Source of the DNA: JBBDIP01 sp040880305
Lineage (GTDB): Bacteria; Bacillota; Sulfobacillia; Fermentithermobacillales; Fermentithermobacillaceae
Direction: 5' to 3'
Length of the DNA: 14,053 nucleotides
NCBI GenBank assembly: GCA_040880305.1
Contig: JBBDIP010000052.1
Location: 1 to 14,053 of the forward strand
The notes beneath the pieces were generated by a model that did no database searches, was not told where the DNA came from, and saw only the letters and a list, made by a program, of their open reading frames with translations. A program made the position numbers and the translations under genes. Positions within the stretch are counted from its first letter, which is position 1. Every line of letters begins with the position of its first letter. Shown one piece after another: positions 5,820 to 12,452 of this stretch.

Positions 5820-8237
5820 GTGTCGGATGTGATCGACTACCGCGACGTTGACCGCGAAAGAAGGCCCTACTTCCATAAGGTGCCTCTGATCTGGGCTGCC
5901 GTTGGGGCTCTTGCGGGAGCCACGGCGGCTGACCTTCGCGCGGGGTTTGTGGCTGCGTCGGCTTTGGCCCTCGTGCTGGCGTGGCGACGATTTGGGCCAA
6001 AGCGGAGCGCTGGATCGTCGCAAAGCGCCAGGCGGACCGGGGCGCTGCTCGCGTTGCTGCTGTCCTTCGCCATTGGGACGGCCCGCGGCGCCTTTTGGAG
6101 CGCCAAATGGACCCGGGTGGAAGGGACAGTGTCAGCGGGGCCTTGCGAGGTCGTCTTCCTGCCAGTGACGCCGGCGGCGGTGAGCGCTCTGGGCAGTGAA
6201 GCGACCTTTCGCGCGCGGGTATTCACACCTGCAGCTCTCCGTGGCGACCTGGCCGAGGTAACCATCCACGCGAGGGATGCCCTCAAGGTGAAGGAGGGCG
6301 TTCCTCTCGGCGCCACCGGGCGTTTCGCCCTAGCCGAGCAGGCCATGAACCCAGGGGATTTCGACCTCCGCAGGTACCTTTCGGCGGAGCGTACCTTTGC
6401 AGCCTTCGAGTGCTCTCGGGTTGAGGAATGCAGTGCATCGGAGGTGCCCTGGTCTGCTCGCGCCTTCCCTTCCGTAATGGGGGCTCTGCGTAGAGGGGTG
6501 GCAGGGTCCATCGACCGCTCACTGCCTACTGTTGAAGCATCAGTCCTGAAGGGCATTATGCTCGGTGACCGCAGCGGGCTACCCCGCGAAATATCGCTGG
6601 ATCTTCGCCGTTCCGGCTTCTACAGGTTCGTCACGATAGCCGGTTTTCACGTGGACGTGGTATTTATGCTGGCCGAGAGGTCATTGCGCAGGCTGACTCG
6701 CAGGCCGACCGCGTCGAGACTGTCCGCAGTCGCTCTAGCGTGTCTCTACGCTACTTTGTCGGGGTGGACTCCCGGCGCGTTAAGGGCCTTCACCTGCGCT
6801 TCCATGAGAGCGTTCGCCCCTGCTCTCCGTCGGCGTTACTACCCTTTGGCCGGACTGTCGGTGGCTGCCCTTCTGACGTCATGGGCTATCCCCTTTCCGC
6901 TAACGGATGTGGGGTTTCAGCTCAGTTTCTTGGGCGCTCTCGGCGGCTTTACGGCTGCCAGGTACTTGCCGCAGTCCCGCCGCCGACTGCGTGGCCTTGC
7001 CCTAAGCGCGGCGCGTCTGGGGGTCCTGGTTCTCTTCTTGTTCCCGGTCACGTCCGCGGGCTTCTCCGACGTCGCCCTGGCCGGCTTCGCGTTAGGCCCT
7101 CTATGGGCGGCGGCGGTTTCGGCCCTGATTCCGCTGTCGGTTGGCGTACTGGCGCTGCCGCTCGTGGGACGGATCGCGGGGTGGCTGCCGTACCTGGTCA
7201 TTAGGGGGGCCATCGCGGTCTCTTCGCTGGTGTCCTCGCTCCCCATATCCTCCGTTGCGGCGCCCGCTCCCGGGAGGGCGGAGATGGCCGCGCACTACGG
7301 GCTGCTACTGGTTCTGGCTATCCAGGGGGAGCGCAGGCTGCGGGCGAAGGCGTCGGGTCCACGGGCGAGAGGGTCGTTTCAAAGTCTGGCTGTGCTGGGC
7401 TGCTGCACCGTCCTGTTCGTCTCGGCGCTGCTACGAGTCTACGTGCCCTGGCCCGAGGTGACCTTCCTCTGCGTGGGCCAGGCCGACTGCGCCCTGGTGC
7501 GGTACAAGACGACCGCTGTCCTGATTGACACCGCAACTCCGGGCGCTTTCACACGCAGCGTTGGCCGCTATCTGCGCAGGCAGGGCATCAGCCGCATCGA
7601 CCTGTGCGTCTTGTCGCACATGCACCAGGACCATGCCGGAGGATTTGCGTCCCTCTGCGGCGAGGTTCCGGTTGACGCCGTGCTGACGTCACAAGGCACC
7701 GGCGGCGAAGTAGCGGCGCTCCTCAGCGCCTCATCCGGACTTGATGCGATCTCTGCGCCGCCGATTTTAGAGGCCGTGCCGGGTACAACCTACAGGTCGG
7801 GGAGCCTCTTGGTTTCCGCGGTATGCCCGCCTGACCAGGGCCCTTCTGAGGGACGTGAGAACCAGCGATCGCTGGTGGCCGTCTTTCAGCTTTTGGGAGG
7901 GGGTGGGCCGCTCATGGAGTTCTGGGGGGATGCCCCCAAGGAGGCGGTGTCCCGCTATCTTTCCCGCTATCCCGCGCTGTTCGGTGAAGATGAACAGTTC
8001 CGCGTGGTCAAGGTCCCTCACCACGGCAGCCGCGACGCCCTTGCGCCGGATTTCTACTCAAGGCTAAAAGGCAGCGTCGCCGTGGTCTCGGTGGGCACCA
8101 ATTCGTACGGGCACCCGTCTAAAGAGGTACTCCAAGCGGCCGGCGGCAGCGCCGTGCGGTTGTTCAGGACCGATCTTCGCGGGGCTGTGACGGCCAGGTT
8201 CCTGCCTTTCGGGGCGGTGGTCGGGACGTTTCGATAG
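5820..8237 (+). CDS. comEC: ComEC/Rec2 DNA-uptake channel protein
   Basis: ComEC is the membrane channel that passes single-stranded DNA into the cytoplasm during natural transformation. The 805-residue product has the family order: N-terminal helices with a DUF4131-like region (to about 230), the competence domain with many membrane segments (about 240-500; SGFYRFVTIAGFHVDVV, then DVGFQLSFLGALGG), and a C-terminal metallo-beta-lactamase-like domain (about 545-800). That last domain has VGQAD near 552-556, the metal-binding HMHQDH at 600-605, and VPHHGS with H734-H735. All metal-ligand motifs look intact, so a nuclease-type activity is plausible. The start is uncertain: GTG 5820 has only a weak upstream GGGG, GTG 5829 is an in-frame alternative, and the better GGAAGG (5791-5796) is 24 nt away. 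No comEA-like gene precedes it. holA follows after one intervening gene. Confidence 0.94.
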   Translation: MSDVIDYRDVDRERRPYFHKVPLIWAAVGALAGATAADLRAGFVAASALALVLAWRRFGPKRSAGSSQSARRTGALLALLLSFAIGTARGAFWSAKWTRVEGTVSAGPCEVVFLPVTPAAVSALGSEATFRARVFTPAALRGDLAEVTIHARDALKVKEGVPLGATGRFALAEQAMNPGDFDLRRYLSAERTFAAFECSRVEECSASEVPWSARAFPSVMGALRRGVAGSIDRSLPTVEASVLKGIMLGDRSGLPREISLDLRRSGFYRFVTIAGFHVDVVFMLAERSLRRLTRRPTASRLSAVALACLYATLSGWTPGALRAFTCASMRAFAPALRRRYYPLAGLSVAALLTSWAIPFPLTDVGFQLSFLGALGGFTAARYLPQSRRRLRGLALSAARLGVLVLFLFPVTSAGFSDVALAGFALGPLWAAAVSALIPLSVGVLALPLVGRIAGWLPYLVIRGAIAVSSLVSSLPISSVAAPAPGRAEMAAHYGLLLVLAIQGERRLRAKASGPRARGSFQSLAVLGCCTVLFVSALLRVYVPWPEVTFLCVGQADCALVRYKTTAVLIDTATPGAFTRSVGRYLRRQGISRIDLCVLSHMHQDHAGGFASLCGEVPVDAVLTSQGTGGEVAALLSASSGLDAISAPPILEAVPGTTYRSGSLLVSAVCPPDQGPSEGRENQRSLVAVFQLLGGGGPLMEFWGDAPKEAVSRYLSRYPALFGEDEQFRVVKVPHHGSRDALAPDFYSRLKGSVAVVSVGTNSYGHPSKEVLQAAGGSAVRLFRTDLRGAVTARFLPFGAVVGTFR

Positions 8238-8282
8238 GAAAGCCGCCGTGAGAGGTCGAATTCATCAGTCGGAGATGAACGC

Positions 8283-9536
8283 ATGCGCGCCCTTACAAGT
8301 ACCCGAAGGTCGGACAAGCAACCCATAATGATCCTGGTGGTCCTGTTTGCCCTTAGCCTGGTAGCCGGAGTCCTCCTGCGGCACGACGTGGTCGGACGGA
8401 ACGTTTACGCGTTCGGCGTGGCCCTCGGCGGGCTGAGCAGGGGCGAGGCGGCGCAGGTAGTGAGCGACAAGGCCAGAGAGGTCGAGACCGGATCGCTTAC
8501 TTTTGCGGCGGGAGACCGCTCCATCGTAGTGTCGCAAGCGGACATGAAGGTACTTTTGGATGACGAGCGGCTGGTAGAGGACCTTGACGACGCAGTCTCG
8601 TCCCGGTCACGGTTTATCCCCTCTTTCGTGATCCGGATGGGGACCAGGGTAGTGATGGCCGCGCCGGCGCGCGTGGTTTCGCCGGATGCCGGCGAGACGG
8701 TTGCCAGGATCGCTGCGGCCCTTTCATCCGAGGCGTTCGGGACGCGTTACGGGTTTGTGGGTAAGGAACTGAAAGTACTGCCGCCTCAAGCGGGGCAGGC
8801 GGTGACCGGAGACGACGTCCGCCGGGCGTTGGAACAAGTCTCTGGCGACGGCATCGAGGTCGCCTTCAAGCAATTGCCTGCTCTGGCGGCGAAGGAACTG
8901 CCTCTGCTCAGTCTCACCGGCGAGTTCTCCACTCCATACGACATCGAAGACACCGACAGAAACGTGAACCTTTCGCTGGCCGCCGCAGCTATCCACGGGA
9001 AGACCCTCCTTTGCGGCGAGACCTTCAGTTTCAACAAGGAGGCTGGCGAGAGGACCGAGGAGAAAGGTTACAGGTACGCCAGCGTGGTGGTGGGTGACCA
9101 CTTGGAACCCGGTCTGGCGGGCGGGATATGCCAGGTGACCACAACCCTGTTTGATGCCGCGACCTTGGCCGGGCTGGATTTTCCCGAAGTCCACGCCCAC
9201 GGTATCCCCGTGGGCTATGTCCCGCCGGGCATGGATGCCGCCGTAGCCTGGAACTACCTCGACCTCAAGATCCGCAACGGCACCAGTTCGACCGCGGTCT
9301 TCGGAGCATGCGTGGAGGGCGGTAAGGTCACCGTCAGAGTCTTCGGCGAGACTAACGGCAAGACTTACGAGCTGGTCCCCGTCACGGTGAAGACCTATCC
9401 CGCGCCCGCGCCCAAGGAGCCGGGGCTGCTCGTGGAGACCTACAGGCTCGAGAAGTCAGGCGGGCAAGAGGTGGGGAGGGCTCTGCTCCTCCGGTCCATG
9501 TACCTGCCCTACGTGAAAGTCACTACTAAGGACTGA
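8283..9536 (+). CDS. VanW-family membrane-anchored protein
   Basis: The 417-residue product has an N-terminal membrane anchor (about 15-33), then a region resembling the peptidoglycan-binding-like repeats that precede VanW domains (about 40-205). The VanW domain itself covers about 210-345. Its hallmarks are FSTPYDIEDTDRNVNLSLAA, LCGETFSFN, GGICQVTTTLFDAATLAG (from about 279) and HGIPVGYVPPGMDAAVAW. Residues 350-417 form a short beta-rich tail. VanW proteins occur beside vancomycin-resistance genes and widely in Bacillota; their biochemical role is not settled, and a cell-envelope role is the usual guess. The start at 8283 has GGAG eight bases upstream. It lies 45 nt after comEC and 11 nt before holA, so it is probably co-transcribed with both. 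Nothing nearby suggests a glycopeptide-resistance cluster. Confidence 0.93.
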   Translation: MRALTSTRRSDKQPIMILVVLFALSLVAGVLLRHDVVGRNVYAFGVALGGLSRGEAAQVVSDKAREVETGSLTFAAGDRSIVVSQADMKVLLDDERLVEDLDDAVSSRSRFIPSFVIRMGTRVVMAAPARVVSPDAGETVARIAAALSSEAFGTRYGFVGKELKVLPPQAGQAVTGDDVRRALEQVSGDGIEVAFKQLPALAAKELPLLSLTGEFSTPYDIEDTDRNVNLSLAAAAIHGKTLLCGETFSFNKEAGERTEEKGYRYASVVVGDHLEPGLAGGICQVTTTLFDAATLAGLDFPEVHAHGIPVGYVPPGMDAAVAWNYLDLKIRNGTSSTAVFGACVEGGKVTVRVFGETNGKTYELVPVTVKTYPAPAPKEPGLLVETYRLEKSGGQEVGRALLLRSMYLPYVKVTTKD

Positions 9537-9547
9537 ATGAGGCCGGT

Positions 9548-10531
9548 ATGAAAGCACAGAGCGCGGAATCCGCCATACGTGATATCGCTCCGGGGAAGAT
9601 AGCCCCGGGCTACTTAGTATTTGGCGAGGAAGTGTATTGGCATCGGAGCCTGATCGCGACCCTCTCGACCGCGTTCGTGGGCGGCGGGGAGACGCTGTCA
9701 GGCGATGAGACCCCGTGGGACTCTATGAGAGAGGTGCTCGCCCAGCCCTCGTTCTTCGGTCCACAGCTGTGGGTCGTCAGAGAAGCTCAAAACATGTTCA
9801 GCGCCGGCGACGAGCGCTACGTCGACGCTGTCTCGCCGGGTACCTGCCTGGTCCTCTCGTGCACGGTCAAGGATAACCCCGCGCCAAAAGCCTTCTTGGA
9901 GAAGTGGGAACGCCTGGGCGGTCACTTGATTGAGGCCGCAGAGCCGTCCTTCGCTGAGGCCTCTCGGTGGGTTGTTGAGAAAGTGAACAGCGACGGTTTT
10001 CGGATATCTCCCGATGCTATCGAGAACCTGATCACGGTCACAGGCAGGAGCATAGAGCGGCTCGAGCAAGAGCTTCTGAAGATCGAGACGTACTTGGGGT
10101 CGAAAGCCGAGATTGGGGCCCAGGTCGTGCTGCAGTGCGCTTCGGCCGACCCCGAGAAAACCTCCTTCGGACTCATCGATGCGGTGGCGGCCAGGAACGT
10201 GTCCAAAGCCTTTTCGGAGTACTCGGACCTTAGAGCCAGAGGCGCGAACCCGGTGGCGACGGTCGCTCTCCTGGGATCCCACTTTGGCCTGGTCTGGCGC
10301 GCCAAGGAGGCCGAGCTAAAAAAGGTACCCCAGGGCGCTCTTCCAAAAGCCCTGGGGGTACATCCCTACGCAGCTAAGAAAGCCTCACTGGAGGCCAGAC
10401 ATTGGACCTTCAGTCAGATCGAGTCTGCGCTCAGGACACTGTGCGCAGTCGATGAAAACTTGAAACGGGGCCGGGTAGATCCGGACCGCGCGATGGATTA
10501 CCTGCTCTCGAGCCTCTGCAGGACGCAGTAA
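9548..10531 (+). CDS. holA: DNA polymerase III subunit delta
   Basis: HolA opens the beta sliding clamp as part of the clamp-loader complex. The 327-residue product has the delta-subunit pattern: YLVFGEEVYW at about residues 21-30 near the N-terminus, an unconserved middle part with QPSFFGPQLWVVREA, the helical-lid stretch ISPDAIENLITVTGRSIERL, and the C-terminal collar domain (about 215-327: ATVALLGSHFGLVWRAKE, LGVHPYAAKKA, DENLKRGRVDPDRAMDYLL). The length is normal. ATG 9548 has TGAGG five bases upstream and lies 11 nt after the preceding stop. Its position facing rpsT agrees with the comEC-holA-rpsT order of Bacillota, which supports the assignment. Confidence 0.95.
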   Translation: MKAQSAESAIRDIAPGKIAPGYLVFGEEVYWHRSLIATLSTAFVGGGETLSGDETPWDSMREVLAQPSFFGPQLWVVREAQNMFSAGDERYVDAVSPGTCLVLSCTVKDNPAPKAFLEKWERLGGHLIEAAEPSFAEASRWVVEKVNSDGFRISPDAIENLITVTGRSIERLEQELLKIETYLGSKAEIGAQVVLQCASADPEKTSFGLIDAVAARNVSKAFSEYSDLRARGANPVATVALLGSHFGLVWRAKEAELKKVPQGALPKALGVHPYAAKKASLEARHWTFSQIESALRTLCAVDENLKRGRVDPDRAMDYLLSSLCRTQ

Positions 10532-10605
10532 GGGGTTAGAACTATGCTCCTTAACAATCGGAAGCAGAATGTCTCCCGCAACGGCTCCGCCCTTGCTTGC
10601 GACGC

Positions 10606-10637
10606 GGCAAAAGCGCCGCTATCGCTCTGCTTTTGCC
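10606..10637 (-). terminator. Hairpin directly after rpsT, between convergent genes
   Basis: GGCAAAAGC and GCTTTTGCC (10606-10614 with 10629-10637) form a perfect 9-bp stem that begins on the last base of the rpsT stop codon. There is no T-tract after it on the minus strand. A second stem, GCGGC-GCTTTT-GCCGC extended by GCGA/TCGC, overlaps it and cannot form at the same time. The likely role is ending or protecting the rpsT transcript, and perhaps that of holA from the other side. Confidence 0.5.
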
Positions 10638-10888
10638 TAGAGTAGCGTGGCTAGCCGCGACTTGTACCTGGCAGCGGTAGTGGCCTTCAAGACTCCCTTG
10701 GTGACAGCCTTGTCTATCATGGCCTGGGCCATCTTGTAGGAATCCTGCTTCTTGCTCTCGTCTCCGGTGGTCGCTACTGCCCTGAAGCGGCGGATGTATG
10801 TCCTGACCGCAGATTTCACTTCGAGGTTTCTGACGCGGCGCTTTTCGGACCTCCGGATATCTTTTTCGCTTGAACGTATGTTAGCCAA
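10637..10888 (-). CDS. rpsT: 30S ribosomal protein S20
   Basis: S20 binds 16S rRNA in the body of the small ribosomal subunit. The product begins MANIRSSEKDIRRSEKRRVR and ends TAARYKSRLATLL. It is very basic, all helical by composition, and 83 residues long, as usual for the family. The start is TTG at 10888, chosen because GGAGGTG (10894-10900) is five bases upstream and because the family begins MANI or MPNI. A longer frame starting at 10915 would add nine residues translated from the ribosome binding site and leader repeat, which is unlikely. It is transcribed towards holA and preceded by a repeat-containing leader. Confidence 0.96.
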   Translation of the reverse strand: MANIRSSEKDIRRSEKRRVRNLEVKSAVRTYIRRFRAVATTGDESKKQDSYKMAQAMIDKAVTKGVLKATTAARYKSRLATLL

Positions 10889-10893
10889 AACGG

Positions 10894-10900
10894 CACCTCC
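10894..10900 (-). promoter_or_regulatory. Ribosome binding site that fixes the rpsT start
   Basis: On the minus strand GGAGGTG is followed after five bases by TTG (10888-10886). It is a near-perfect anti-16S match and settles the TTG start of rpsT. Confidence 0.85.
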
Positions 10901-10938
10901 ACCAATGCTACTCAACCAATGCTACTCAACCAATGCAT
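10901..10938. repeat. 14-nt tandem repeat in the rpsT leader
   Basis: ACCAATGCTACTCA occurs perfectly at 10901-10914 and 10915-10928, with a third partial copy ACCAATGCAT at 10929-10938. It lies directly upstream of the rpsT ribosome binding site, so it is inside the 5' leader if the promoter proposed at 10937-10966 is right. Confidence 0.9.
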
Positions 10939-10966
10939 CTTAACATGCGGTCTAAGCGGTACGCAA
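10937..10966 (-). promoter_or_regulatory. Possible rpsT promoter
   Basis: On the minus strand TTGCGT (10966-10961) and TAAGAT (10942-10937) are separated by 18 nt. The -10 box is preceded by TG one base away (extended -10). Each box has two mismatches to consensus, but position and spacing fit a promoter just upstream of rpsT. Confidence 0.4.
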
Positions 10967-11020
10967 GGCGCTGCCGCGGCTCGCCGGCAACACCTGTTGC
11001 CCGCTCTAGCGGCAGCGCCT
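10966..11020. terminator. Long nested hairpin between the SPOR gene and rpsT
   Basis: A perfect 12-bp outer stem (10966-10977 with 11009-11020) encloses a second perfect stem, GGCAACA (10986-10992) with TGTTGCC (10995-11001), closed by a 2-nt loop. On the minus strand it lies 30 nt after the SPOR gene stop and before the rpsT promoter. It could therefore end the folC operon transcript, but no T-run follows on either strand. A factor-dependent terminator, an RNA-processing site or a repeat-type palindrome are alternatives. Confidence 0.5.
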
Positions 11021-11049
11021 AAAGAGTCAGTCCGCCCGATCTCAGAGGG

Positions 11050-11886
11050 CTACGGGCTTAGTTTCTTCAACTCCGCGGCGTAAGTATCGATCGCCTTCAC
11101 GAAGGCCGATGCGCCCGAGGCAGCCTTAGAGCTGTCCCCGCCTGCGGCATCTCTGGCGCCTTTGACCGCTTCGGCCAGGTCGGAGACAATCTTGACTGCG
11201 GCTCCGTACGCCGCCTTGAGCGTGTCACCTGGAGTGATCTTCGAGAGGTCATCTCTCACCGCGTTGATGTCGGTCTCCATTGTCGCCAGGTCCACCGTGT
11301 TCTGCCGCCCCAGGTACAGCGCGTCCCAGAAGGAGAGGAGCGACTGGAGCGCGTTGTCGGTCTTCGCAAACGCGCTCTGCAACTTAAGTGTGACCGCCTC
11401 GTCTCCGGTCACCGTAAACGACCTTGAGGCAATAGTGGCGCTGGCGACGTACAGAACGTCGTTCTTGCCTATGACGCTCCCGGCCAGCTTGGTCTTGGCG
11501 CTCTGGGCGAGATTCTCCCCGGCCTCTTTGGTGGCGGCTGCGCCGCAGTAGACCTTGTAGAGCGGGTCAGGTGTGGCGACGGCAGCCCCGACGCCCTTCC
11601 CCTTGACCGCATCCGCGACCTTGTCGGCGTTCTCTTTTGTGGAGAACGCTCCGACCTGGACGCGGTACAGGGAAACCGGCTTGGTCGCTATCTGCACAGT
11701 CGCCGGGGTTCCCTGGACGGGCGGCTTTGGCCCAGAGACCGGTTCACCCCCGTTCGGTCTCTGCAGGAGAGAAGCCAGGAAGTACCTGCCGATGAGATAA
11801 CCTGAACCTACGAAAGCCACGGCTATGACCACGAAGATGAGTCTTTGGGTGAAAACGCGGCTCTGGCCCAGACGGGTCCTCCGCAT
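11050..11886 (-). CDS. SPOR-domain membrane protein
   Basis: The 278-residue product has a basic N-terminus (MRRTRLGQSR), one membrane segment (about 14-38), a proline/glycine linker (about 43-65), a SPOR domain (about 72-140; YRVQVGAFSTKENADKVADA then YKVYCGAAATKEAGENLA) and a roughly 135-residue C-terminal part. That part is alanine-rich and probably helical, and I do not recognise it. SPOR domains bind septal or denuded peptidoglycan glycan strands, so a cell-wall-associated function outside the membrane is likely. ATG 11886 has a strong AGAAGGAGGTG (11895-11905) at 8-nt spacing. It is the last gene of the valS-folC group, 35 nt after the PrcB-like gene. The exact role is unknown. Confidence 0.87.
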   Translation of the reverse strand: MRRTRLGQSRVFTQRLIFVVIAVAFVGSGYLIGRYFLASLLQRPNGGEPVSGPKPPVQGTPATVQIATKPVSLYRVQVGAFSTKENADKVADAVKGKGVGAAVATPDPLYKVYCGAAATKEAGENLAQSAKTKLAGSVIGKNDVLYVASATIASRSFTVTGDEAVTLKLQSAFAKTDNALQSLLSFWDALYLGRQNTVDLATMETDINAVRDDLSKITPGDTLKAAYGAAVKIVSDLAEAVKGARDAAGGDSSKAASGASAFVKAIDTYAAELKKLSP

Positions 11887-11921
11887 GGACTCTGCACCTC
11901 CTTCTCACAACTTGGCACTCA

Positions 11922-12407
11922 CTAACCCGCGTCCGGTGCCGCCTTTCCGTAAATGGGCCTGCGTTCCGCCAGGAGAGCGCCTTCAACCGACCGGAACCTG
12001 AAGATCGGAGACTGCCCTCCCCGGCGATGGGGTATCAGCAGGAAGAGGTGCGGCGTTGTCATCGCCATGGTAACTATGTCGTCCGGCCCCGGTTCCTGGA
12101 AGTCCACCGTCACGGTCACGGCATCTCGTCGCGCGCGGACCGCCTTGACCCGGATGCTGTACCCTCCGGTAGGACAGAGACCCTGGTGGATCGCCACCAG
12201 GTAGTTCCTTTGGAAGTCCATGACGGCGACCCTATCTGCTTCCGGAGCCGCATCGCCGTAGTAATCCTGGAACGAATCCCTGTCGCCGAAGACTTGGAAG
12301 TCGCGAAGCAGCGCCTTCTTGGACCACAGTCCAAGCAACGGGTTAACCATCTGGTACCGGACCGGAGATCCGTCGACGGTCGCTGCGTCTGCGGAGCGAA
12401 AGAGCAA
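11922..12407 (-). CDS. PrcB-domain protein
   Basis: The 161-residue product has a C-terminal half resembling the PrcB C-terminal domain: FQRNYLVAIHQGLCPTGGYSI at about 65-85, then IRVKAVRARRDAVTVTVDF, a conserved-type EPGPDDIVTMAMTTPHLFLLIP, and a short tail. The pattern 'PTGGY-I-I ... PGP--VT---T-P--L--IP' is typical of that family. PrcB was named as a subunit of a spirochaete protease complex, but most family members are uncharacterised. The start is TTG 12407 with GGGAGGG just upstream; the frame is closed by a stop 33 nt before it, so no longer N-terminus exists. As a result no signal peptide or lipobox is seen, which is odd if it acts outside the cell. It sits between folC (45 nt) and the SPOR gene (35 nt). 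Confidence 0.72.
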   Translation of the reverse strand: MLFRSADAATVDGSPVRYQMVNPLLGLWSKKALLRDFQVFGDRDSFQDYYGDAAPEADRVAVMDFQRNYLVAIHQGLCPTGGYSIRVKAVRARRDAVTVTVDFQEPGPDDIVTMAMTTPHLFLLIPHRRGGQSPIFRFRSVEGALLAERRPIYGKAAPDAG

Positions 12408-12452
12408 CTGAGCCCTCCCCCAAAATACGGAAAATACCTAACTAATCAATGC

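Noticed and set aside
8283..9536. Vancomycin-resistance cluster
   Set aside because: VanW domains are common outside resistance clusters, and no vanH, vanA/B-type ligase, vanX or vanRS genes are present in the window.
10889..10915. N-terminal extension of S20 from an upstream TTG
   Set aside because: The added residues translate the repeat and the ribosome binding site itself, and the S20 family begins at MANI.
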